From: an uncultured Poribacteria bacterium
Lineage (GTDB): Bacteria; Poribacteria; WGA-4E; WGA-3G
DNA: 64,000 nucleotides
Assembly: GCA_951828385.1 (NCBI GenBank)
Contig: OX639973.1
Location: 4,083,200-4,147,199 of the forward strand
Reading direction: 5' to 3'
This document shows positions 16,435 through 23,598 of this stretch, in pieces; the stretch's first letter is position 1; every line of letters begins with the position of its first letter. The notes under the pieces are model-generated. The model had not been told where the DNA came from and searched no databases. It worked only from the letters and a program-made list of their open reading frames with translations. The position numbers and the translations under genes were made by a program.

Positions 16435-17382
16435 TTATAAATGAGAAAGGACAGCCTGCACCAGAAGCGGGATCATCAGTTCATGATGTCCGGTGAATGT
16501 GTACCCTTTGCCGCCCATCTCCGTTGGGCGTTTGACGACGTTTTCTACGGGGCGGTATTGTTGGTTCATGTCGAAATTAGCAGCGGTGAAGTGCGAGACT
16601 GTATGCCCCAAGTTCCGTGCGATGGTCAGTGCCTTCAGGAAAACCTCCGGTAGAATCACAGCCGACCCCAAATTTAGCACAACACCACCGCCTTCTAAGT
16701 CCGTCACTAAGGCTGTCAATAACTGAAAGTCGGTGAAGCTTGCCGCGCCGATAGCAGCACCGTTCGCACTCGGATGCTGATGGATAATGTCCGTGCCGAT
16801 GGCGACATGCACCGTAATCGGAACATCGTCCTGAACACCGGCAGCGAGGAGGCTATATGTGTTGTAGGGCGCGTCCATTTCAATCAGTTGCTTTCCCAAT
16901 GCTTCACCCATTCCGATGCCTGTATCTGCGGCGCGCTGAATTGCGGTATTCATCAATTGTCCAGTCTCTTCCCACATCCCGAACTTGCCGGTCTGGAGGT
17001 AGGCAGAAACATCCTCGGAAGTCTCGCCGATCAGTGCAATCTCGAAGTCGTGGATGCTACTTGCACCGTTGAAAGCAAATCCAGTAATCACACCTTGCTT
17101 TACTAATTCAATTAAGAGAGGACTTAACCCACACTTGATAACATGTCCCCCCATCATCACGATGACCGGTTTTTTGTTTTGATATGCAGCAACGATGTCG
17201 TCGATGAGTGATAGAAAGTCTGGTGCTTTGAGAATCTTCGGTAGACTTGCTAAAAACGGGCATAGGTTGATTTCTGATTCCGGCAGTGTTGCGAAATCGT
17301 GAATGGTGGTTTTGTTGATGCGCTCCCGAAGAGGATACGTCGTTATGGAAGACATATCAACCGGTTTCCGAGATTTCTTCAT
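16435..17382 (-). CDS. Deoxyhypusine-synthase-like protein
   Basis: 315 residues. The central region (PVIVMMGGHVIKCGLSPLL, then GVITGFAFNGASSIHDFEIAL) resembles the Rossmann-type NAD fold of deoxyhypusine synthases, where a GN-x-SGL segment and a -T-GA-xHD motif occupy these positions. Later parts (DVPITVHVAIGTDIIHQHP, LNLGSAVILPEVFLKAL) are consistent with this. Bacteria lack eIF5A, so the substrate cannot be the classical one; some bacterial homologues are homospermidine-synthase-like. The start (AAGGACAAAAAAC before ATG) overlaps the O-antigen ligase gene by 26 bp, so the two are co-translated. The family call is by motif resemblance only. Confidence 0.55.
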   Translation of the reverse strand: MKKSRKPVDMSSITTYPLRERINKTTIHDFATLPESEINLCPFLASLPKILKAPDFLSLIDDIVAAYQNKKPVIVMMGGHVIKCGLSPLLIELVKQGVITGFAFNGASSIHDFEIALIGETSEDVSAYLQTGKFGMWEETGQLMNTAIQRAADTGIGMGEALGKQLIEMDAPYNTYSLLAAGVQDDVPITVHVAIGTDIIHQHPSANGAAIGAASFTDFQLLTALVTDLEGGGVVLNLGSAVILPEVFLKALTIARNLGHTVSHFTAANFDMNQQYRPVENVVKRPTEMGGKGYTFTGHHELMIPLLVQAVLSHL

Positions 17383-18925
17383 GTTTTTTGTCCTTAGTGG
17401 GTTGTAGATAAAAAATTATGCCGATAATAAACCAGAAAAGCAACACAGTGCGTTGGTGTAGGATGTTATCTGCGAGTCCATAAACAAGTGCGGAGATTAG
17501 AAACCCGCTTGCACCGATGAAAGTGCCGCTGCCCCAGAAGTTGCTTGCCTGCTGTCCAGCAAAAATCTGCTGATAGATAATCGCCACTATCCACAGAAAC
17601 AGCAAAAGCGAAGGAATGCCGTGTTCGACAGCGATGTGCAGATAGATATTATGTGCATGATAGGGGACGTTATATTGTTCAGGCGGCCCATTGGTCTGAT
17701 ATTCATAGCGAAACCTACCCAACCCGATGCCGGTGAGTGGATATTTCTGAGTGAGGTCCAGTGCTGTTTGCCACCACTGCGGACGTTCACCCATGAATCC
17801 AACAGGATGCTCAATCATCGTTTGGAAGCGCGTCTTAATATGTTGCGGCACGAGAAATAACGATAGACTCAGGAGTACGATGATTATAATGGATCCGAAC
17901 AGTATCCGTTTCCGTAATCCATGTCCGAGTTCTTCGGAAGTCACGCGATGGCGTGCTTCCGAAAATTTCCGCAGTGCTATCACAATGAAGTAGGCACCCA
18001 GGAAAGCTATGGCAATGAGAGTGCTTACCCAAGCGGCACGTGTAAGGGTTAGCACGAGGTTAGCACTCATCAGGACTACAATAGCACCGAGTGCCAAGAT
18101 TATCCATATCGGAGGCTTCTGGTTTGTGTGTCTCCGCCAACTTGCCACAAAGTAGCCCATCACATAAGGGAGACTGAGGGCAAGATACGCCCCAAGGTCG
18201 TTTGGCATCTTAAAGGTCCCGGTGAGCCGTTGTTCGATCATGTATACCATCAGATGCGTTTCGTTCGGACGAATCACGTACCGTCTCTGCCGCGCGGGAT
18301 CGTTAATCCGCCATTCATCAGGTTGTTGTGCAGGTGAAATCAAGATATTTTGGGAAAGCGGGACGTTGCATGCTCGCAATTCGGCGCGAAATTCATCCGA
18401 TATTTGTAAATTTGGACTTTCACCTGCCTTGAGTTCGTTCTTGAATTGTAACCTGACCCGTCCCATAAAGTCAATTGCTAAACGGGTGTCGTTTGCGTAG
18501 TACCAGAGTCCGAGTGCCGAAGATATACCTGCTGCGGCGATAAAGGCGATGACGATATGTTTCCAACGGGAGCCCAAGCGGCTATGAATAATGGCGTAAA
18601 AAAGCAGAATCGCACGGAGCAGTTTCCAGAAATAACCGAGGCTGCTTGTAGAAGGGTGTGGTGCCAAGAGGCAGGCTATCAGCGCTAACCCTAAAAATAA
18701 GGCGATAGGGATGTCGAGCGGTGTCCGTTGCCATGCGAGTTTCCGTTCTGAAATTATTCTGCCTACCCATCCGAATGCCACGAGTGAAAGTCCGATGTTG
18801 AGGCATGCTGTTGAGTAGCCAAAAGGTAAGGCGAGGACAAAGATCAGAAATCCAATATAGGTCGCAGTATCAAGGACGGTTTCAGATGTGACGTGTAGCG
18901 GAAACGCGTGTTTTAATTTTGACAT
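17357..18925 (-). CDS. O-antigen ligase/polymerase-family membrane protein
   Basis: 522 residues with ten or more hydrophobic segments, a large periplasmic loop (~150-235) and the Wzy_C/WaaL signature TGIGLGRFRYEYQ...YHAHNIYLHIAVEHGIPSLLL (shown here only in part, ~420-460), which includes the conserved His of the family. Proteins of this class ligate O-antigen to lipid A core or polymerise glycans at the periplasmic face. No glycosyltransferases are nearby, so the acceptor is unknown. Its last 26 bp overlap the deoxyhypusine-synthase-like gene. Confidence 0.8.
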   Translation of the reverse strand: MSKLKHAFPLHVTSETVLDTATYIGFLIFVLALPFGYSTACLNIGLSLVAFGWVGRIISERKLAWQRTPLDIPIALFLGLALIACLLAPHPSTSSLGYFWKLLRAILLFYAIIHSRLGSRWKHIVIAFIAAAGISSALGLWYYANDTRLAIDFMGRVRLQFKNELKAGESPNLQISDEFRAELRACNVPLSQNILISPAQQPDEWRINDPARQRRYVIRPNETHLMVYMIEQRLTGTFKMPNDLGAYLALSLPYVMGYFVASWRRHTNQKPPIWIILALGAIVVLMSANLVLTLTRAAWVSTLIAIAFLGAYFIVIALRKFSEARHRVTSEELGHGLRKRILFGSIIIIVLLSLSLFLVPQHIKTRFQTMIEHPVGFMGERPQWWQTALDLTQKYPLTGIGLGRFRYEYQTNGPPEQYNVPYHAHNIYLHIAVEHGIPSLLLFLWIVAIIYQQIFAGQQASNFWGSGTFIGASGFLISALVYGLADNILHQRTVLLFWFIIGIIFYLQPTKDKKHEEISETG

Positions 18926-18947
18926 GAGTGTGAAAAATAAATAGTGC

Positions 18948-18975
18948 TTGAAAAATATAAGCGGAATATTATAAA
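18948..18975 (+). promoter_or_regulatory. Candidate promoter for the 400-residue secreted protein
   Basis: TTGAAA, 16 bp, TATAAA, about 48 bp before the ATG at 19023. AT-rich surroundings make chance matches common. Confidence 0.35.
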
Positions 18976-19022
18976 ATATCTGTTAACTTAGACAATCCAT
19001 CATTTATAAAGAGGATACCACC

Positions 19023-20225
19023 ATGCGCTTTACATATAGTCTCGTCGCTTCAGTCTTAGTGTTTTGTCTTATCGGTTTGCTATTCACGCCCCCCGCGTCC
19101 GCGTTTATTGAGCGGGAATATACGATTCGTGAGGTCCTCAATGCTTGTACGAACATTGTCTTCGGCAAAGTGAAAAGTGTGGATCGGGGTCGTTTGCGAG
19201 GTATTGTCACTGTCGAAGAAGATGTCAAAGGTGAAAGTGGTCTCAAAGAAATCAAGATGAATTTCGCCACTGGGCATTACAGACGAGGCACTTCGCCACA
19301 AAAGTTGGTGAAGTTGCTTAAACCGGGAATGCCTATCATCGTTTTCTATCGTGAGCATTACGGTATTGATAGTATGTGCTTTGTTGATAATACATGGTTT
19401 CAGATGCGTGCGTATCGCGGCAGATATGGTGGCGGTTCCTGGTGGACATTCACACACATCGACCCGATGATGTCACGGACGTTTGATGGTAAGACGAAGG
19501 CGTTTCAAAAAATTGTTAACGACATGTTAGCAGGTAAAATGTGGGTTGCTGCGCCGAAAAACGCTGTAAAAGTCTTAGTCCTGACAGGAAATAGTACATA
19601 TCCGACCTGGAGTCAAACGCCTGTGAGTGCTAACGTTGCGACGTATGAATACCAGGCATTGCGGTCGATAAAAGAGAGTGGCAAACGTGCTATTGCTTAT
19701 GAACTCACCAAAGAACGGACGCTGCCGCAATTGGAGAAAGCCAATATTCTGTGGATCGGATATGAAGAGATTTCGAGTTATGGACGCTACCTCCTTTCCA
19801 GTGAAGCCGAGGAAAAGATTAAGGCATTCGTAGAAAACGGTGGTATTGTTATCGTTGCGGGGCAAGACAGTAGTGCTGAAAAACCGTGCGGTATCGGCTG
19901 GCTACAAGGTGGCAAGTTGAAGGGTGTTGAAAGTCCACCGACCCAAGATTTCGTTGTCACCAAAAAAGGGAGTTCCCTTTTCTCGATCCCTAACGCCATC
20001 GGGTCAGGTAAAATCTTTGTTGATGATGCTTGGGTAGATTGGGATCGGAAGGATGAGGTTTTTGCGACCACTAAGGAAACCAAGGAATTGGTTGTCGGAA
20101 CGCGACGGTCTGGTAAGGGTTTATACATTATCACGAGCCTTCGCAACGATGGGCAATATACGACTTCAGTGAACAAGGCATTCATGGAAAATATCATGCA
20201 TTATGCTGTTAATCAACTGAAGTAG
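19023..20225 (+). CDS. Secreted two-domain protein of unknown function
   Basis: 400 residues. A clear signal peptide (MRFTYSLVASVLVFCLIGLLF, ending near PASA; shown in part) is cleaved around residue 28. The mature N-terminal domain (~30-165) begins IEREYTIREVLNACTNIVFGKV, in part, and resembles the small beta-barrel domains that open several poribacterial/planctomycete secreted proteins. The C-terminal part (~180-400) has a Rossmann-like pattern (VKVLVLTGNSTYP, ANILWIGYEE, KAFVENGGIVIVAGQD, KGLYIITSLRND) like ThuA/GATase-type domains, where a glycine-rich turn follows a 'FVENGG' helix. No catalytic residue can be assigned. It stands alone between divergent or convergent neighbours. Confidence 0.7.
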   Translation: MRFTYSLVASVLVFCLIGLLFTPPASAFIEREYTIREVLNACTNIVFGKVKSVDRGRLRGIVTVEEDVKGESGLKEIKMNFATGHYRRGTSPQKLVKLLKPGMPIIVFYREHYGIDSMCFVDNTWFQMRAYRGRYGGGSWWTFTHIDPMMSRTFDGKTKAFQKIVNDMLAGKMWVAAPKNAVKVLVLTGNSTYPTWSQTPVSANVATYEYQALRSIKESGKRAIAYELTKERTLPQLEKANILWIGYEEISSYGRYLLSSEAEEKIKAFVENGGIVIVAGQDSSAEKPCGIGWLQGGKLKGVESPPTQDFVVTKKGSSLFSIPNAIGSGKIFVDDAWVDWDRKDEVFATTKETKELVVGTRRSGKGLYIITSLRNDGQYTTSVNKAFMENIMHYAVNQLK

Positions 20226-20412
20226 TTATTAGTAGTTATCAGTTATCAGTGTTGAAGTTACCAGTCACCAGTGGACAGTTAAAAGAGGTCTTGGATAGAT
20301 CTAAAGTCTCTTTCTGGATACTGGAAACTGATAAAGAGGAATAGGATTCCGTCATGCGGAAACACCGAAGCAAAAACACTCTCTTTTCTGATAACTGGTA
20401 ACTCGTAACTGG
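20226..20412. repeat. Composite GTTATCAGT heptamer element
   Basis: Begins TTAGTAGTTATCAGTTATCAGT, in part, continues with TACCAGTCACCAGTGGACAG, and ends with the inverse form (CTGATAACTGGTAACTCG). The middle contains GAAACACCGAAGCAAAAACACTC, in part, which recurs at 57242-57268. It fills the gap between two convergent genes. Confidence 0.6.
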
Positions 20413-20421
20413 TTACTTCTT

Positions 20422-21597
20422 CTAAAGAAATTTTGCCACAACTAAGGTAATGTCGTCATTGGTGCTTTCGTCCTGTTGATATGCTTGGAGGTCGGACAAA
20501 ATCTCTGTCTTAATCTCCATCGGAGACAGATGCCGTTTTTCTGAGATGAGTGCTTTGAAACGCTCCAATCCATACATTTCAGCGTCCGGATTGAATGCCT
20601 CGGTGATGCCATCTGAATAAAGTACGAGCAAATCATTGGAGTGCCACTCGACTTCAGTGCTGTAATATTGTTTGGATTCATCGAATTTTGGGAAACCGAC
20701 CGGCATAAACGAGGATTTCAACTCAAGTGGGTCGCAGTTATCTCCACGATAGAGGAGCATCTGTGGGTGACCGGCGTTAGCGAACTCGAACCGGTTGTCG
20801 GGATAAATAATAAGATAACAGCAAGTCATGTAGATGAAGGTTTGCGAATCTTCTATGACTCGCGTAATGGCTTTCATGACTTCAGGCACGGAAGCGTCAA
20901 ATGGGATTTGGGTTTGCAGACAACTTTTGGTCATTGCGGCGACCATTGCTGAATGGTAACCGTGTCCCATAACATCGCCGAGGAAGATGGCGATGCTGTT
21001 ATCGGCGAGCCGCAAATAGTCATAATAATCGCCACCGACGCTGTTCGCTGGTCGGCAATACCCTGCGGAAGAGACATACCGGTGTGAGATTTCTTGATTG
21101 GGGAGCAGAGATTGTTGAACTTCAGCGGCGAGCCGCATGGACTCTTCCTGTGCGATCTCCTTGCGGATGGCACTCATCTGAATCTCAAGGTCGCGTCGAA
21201 TTTTATCGTTTAAGACGCGGAACATACCGCTGCCGATCCGCGGCTCGCGCCTCATTGCGTTGTAAAAATCGTGCCTCGTAATTCGCAAGAACTGTGTAGA
21301 TTTCACCGTTTTGACGGTAGCACTTCGCGGTTTGTTATCAATGAGTGCGATTTCACCGAGGCAGTAACCTTTTTCATTAAAGAACAACACCTCAGTTCCT
21401 GCTTTGATGATGCTGACTTCACCATTGACGAGCAGGTAGAGTGAATCGCCTTCGTCACCTTCCTCAAATAGTGTAGCATCGGCAGGGTAAGCGACTTCGC
21501 TCGCAATCTGACAGATTGATTTTAACTCGGTTTCTGGGAGTTCCGCAAAAAGTTCTGTCTTTTTTAAAAATTGTAATTTTTCTTCTTCTGGTAGCAT
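20422..21597 (-). CDS. cNMP-binding / SpoIIE-type PP2C phosphatase
   Basis: 391 residues. A cyclic-nucleotide-binding (Crp-like) domain covers ~12-130 (TLFEEGDEGDSLYLLVNGEV, CLGEIALIDNKPRSATVKT). A short helical linker leads to a SpoIIE/RsbU phosphatase (~150-391) with metal-binding residues in NSVGGDYYDYLRL, FLGDVMGHGYHSAMVA, LYSDGITEAFNP and TNDDITLVVA. It probably dephosphorylates an anti-anti-sigma or similar partner in response to a bound nucleotide. No partner-switching genes lie next to it. The gene diverges from the lipid cluster across a 192-bp AT-rich gap. Confidence 0.9.
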   Translation of the reverse strand: MLPEEEKLQFLKKTELFAELPETELKSICQIASEVAYPADATLFEEGDEGDSLYLLVNGEVSIIKAGTEVLFFNEKGYCLGEIALIDNKPRSATVKTVKSTQFLRITRHDFYNAMRREPRIGSGMFRVLNDKIRRDLEIQMSAIRKEIAQEESMRLAAEVQQSLLPNQEISHRYVSSAGYCRPANSVGGDYYDYLRLADNSIAIFLGDVMGHGYHSAMVAAMTKSCLQTQIPFDASVPEVMKAITRVIEDSQTFIYMTCCYLIIYPDNRFEFANAGHPQMLLYRGDNCDPLELKSSFMPVGFPKFDESKQYYSTEVEWHSNDLLVLYSDGITEAFNPDAEMYGLERFKALISEKRHLSPMEIKTEILSDLQAYQQDESTNDDITLVVAKFL

Positions 21598-21789
21598 TAT
21601 CTATTCAGCCTTTGACTTTTTATAGAAAATGTGTTATTTTTAATAGGATATTTTGACTTGTAAACTGCGTTTTGGATGATTTCCCGAAAGATTAGACGAA
21701 ATTCACAAATGGAGTTCTGCCGAACGACTTTTATTTTAATATTTTTCAAACTTTATGTCAATAACTGATTATGCCAATAACAACCGATT
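21598..21789. promoter_or_regulatory. Divergent intergenic region with a duplicated start-codon segment
   Basis: AT-rich gap between two divergent genes. A 17-bp segment TTATGTCAATAACTGAT occurs twice, at about 21753 and again across the start of the acyl reductase at 21788. The upstream copy opens a 14-codon leader frame (MSITDYANNNRLCQ) that ends at 21799, overlapping the real start by 10 bases in another frame. Confidence 0.5.
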
Positions 21790-23394
21790 ATGTCAATAAC
21801 TGATTTTTTTCGAGGGAAAGTTCTGCTCATCACCGGTGGCACTGCATTTTTAGGTCAGCCATTAGTAGCGAAGATATTGATGGCACTACCCGATGTCGAA
21901 AAGATTTATCTCCTCATCCGAAGCCGCACCGATGCCTCTGGGAAGCGCGTTTCTGCTCAAGAACGGTTAGAAAATGAACTTCTCGCCTCGGATGTTTTTG
22001 CTTCGCTGCGTCGTCTGCACGGGGAGAACTTTAAGGCATGGGCACTACAGAAACTCACTGCTGTTGAAGGGGATCTCACCGATGAACGCCTCGGATTCAG
22101 CGATGCCGATTATCGACGGCTCCAGGACGAAGTACAGGTCTTTATTAACGTCGCAGGACTTGTGGATTTCGATCCACCTTTTGACGACTCTTTATGGGGC
22201 AACGCCCTCGCTGCGAAGCACGTCGTCAACTTCGCGAAAGGGTGTCAAGATGCAGTGTTCTTACATGTCTCAACTGCGTACGTCTGCGGTGACAAGCCGG
22301 GGCACGTGCCTGAAAAATTACCACTTCCGTATGAACACTACGCCGCAGCACATCGAGAAAAGACCGGAATCTCTATCCCAGAGACACTTTCTGAAGAAAT
22401 TGAAGGGTTGTTATCTCTGAGTGCTGCTATTCATGCCGAAGTTGATTCACCTGAAAATCTGACGCGTTTCCAGCAAGCGGCAGAACAAGAAAAAAAAGGG
22501 ACTCGCAAAGCGATGGATGTGCAAGTTGAAGAACTGAAAGCGGAGTGGCTTGAGAGTCGCTTGGTTGAAGAAGGGTTGCAGCACGCTCGCTCACGTGGAT
22601 GGAACGATACCTACACCTACATGAAATTCCTTGCCGAACAGATGGTTATGGAATTGCGCGGTGAGCTTCCTACGGCTATTGTGCGTCCCTCAATTATTGA
22701 GAGTAGTTTTGATGAACCTGAACCCGGTTGGCTCGGAAAGTTTCGGATGTCCGAACCTTTGATTGTCGGTTTTGGAAAAGGTCGCCTTCCCGATTTCCCC
22801 GCGGATCCCGATATAATTTTGGACATTATTCCCGTTGACTTTGTTGTCAATGCTATGTTGGCAGCTGCGGAAACGACGGCAAAACAAGGTGGTATTGAGG
22901 TGTATCATGTGGCAACAGGCACGCAGAACCCCCTCTACTTTCGTGGTATCTTCGAGGCAACCTACGATTACTTCGTCAAATACCCAATGTTGGAGAATGG
23001 GCAGCCGGTTGCAGTGCCAATCTGGAAGTATCCGAGTTTAGAGGAATTTCACCGGAAATTGGATAGCCGAATGGGGCTGCTCAACCTCATTATCAAGGTA
23101 CTTGATAAACTTCCGATTCGTGCTGCGAAGCGAAAACGCCGTCAACTTTCCCTGAAACAGAGCGGTATTAAGGCACTCCTGCATTACATCAGAATCTATG
23201 CGCCCTACACGCGGACGAATTTTGAATTTGAGACGCAAAAGATGCAAGGGCTTTACGAGGCACTTTCGCCGACAGAGCAGCAACGGTTCAACTTTGATGT
23301 TTCACAAATCCATTGGAAACGGTATTTCCAGGAGATACATATCCCGGGTATCAAGCGGCATGTGTTGAAACTTGAAGATGGCGCGAATGGTTAA
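21790..23394 (+). CDS. Fatty acyl-CoA/ACP reductase (FAR/NAD_binding_4 type)
   Basis: 534 residues. The N-terminal extended-SDR Rossmann fold has LLITGGTAFLGQPLVAKIL (NADPH binding, residues ~12-30), then KIYLLIRSR, NVAGLVDFDPPFDDSLWGN (in part), FLHVSTAYVCG and the catalytic Tyr275-xxx-Lys279 (YTYMKFLAEQ). AIVRPSIIESS follows. The C-terminal region (~410-520) corresponds to the 'sterile' domain of alcohol-forming reductases (RMGLLNLIIKVLDKLP). Such enzymes reduce activated fatty acids to fatty aldehyde or alcohol. The next gene makes the activated acyl chain, so both likely act in one lipid pathway. Confidence 0.82.
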   Translation: MSITDFFRGKVLLITGGTAFLGQPLVAKILMALPDVEKIYLLIRSRTDASGKRVSAQERLENELLASDVFASLRRLHGENFKAWALQKLTAVEGDLTDERLGFSDADYRRLQDEVQVFINVAGLVDFDPPFDDSLWGNALAAKHVVNFAKGCQDAVFLHVSTAYVCGDKPGHVPEKLPLPYEHYAAAHREKTGISIPETLSEEIEGLLSLSAAIHAEVDSPENLTRFQQAAEQEKKGTRKAMDVQVEELKAEWLESRLVEEGLQHARSRGWNDTYTYMKFLAEQMVMELRGELPTAIVRPSIIESSFDEPEPGWLGKFRMSEPLIVGFGKGRLPDFPADPDIILDIIPVDFVVNAMLAAAETTAKQGGIEVYHVATGTQNPLYFRGIFEATYDYFVKYPMLENGQPVAVPIWKYPSLEEFHRKLDSRMGLLNLIIKVLDKLPIRAAKRKRRQLSLKQSGIKALLHYIRIYAPYTRTNFEFETQKMQGLYEALSPTEQQRFNFDVSQIHWKRYFQEIHIPGIKRHVLKLEDGANG

Positions 23395-23575
23395 TGGTTA
23401 ATGGTTAATAGTTCATGGTTAATGGTTAATAGTTTATGGTTAATGGTGATTGGTTAATAGTTTATGGTAAGAGGTTTCTTTTCTTACCAATAACCAACCA
23501 CCAACAACCAACAACCATTTCTCCAACAACCAATAACTAACAACCATTCCTCCAACAACCAACAACCATAAAAGA
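23391..23575. repeat. TTAATGG heptamer tract with inverse arm
   Basis: The left half repeats GGTTAATGGTTAATAG, the centre reads AAGAGGTTTCTTTTCTT, and the right half repeats CCAATAACCAAC/CAACAACC. The layout matches the tract at 14136-14215 inside the TnpB element. The halves can pair into a long imperfect hairpin. The tract begins at the stop codon of the reductase gene. Confidence 0.7.
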
Positions 23576-23598
23576 TGGATCGGAGGAATAGGTAGGAT

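Noticed and set aside
16435-17382. MurQ etherase to complete the MurNAc pathway
   Set aside because: The motifs fit a deoxyhypusine-synthase-like fold, not the SIS fold of MurQ.
23391-23575. Possible CRISPR array in the repeated TTAATGG/CCAATAA tract
   Set aside because: The units are 7 bp and contiguous, with no spacers and no cas genes; these are heptamer tracts.
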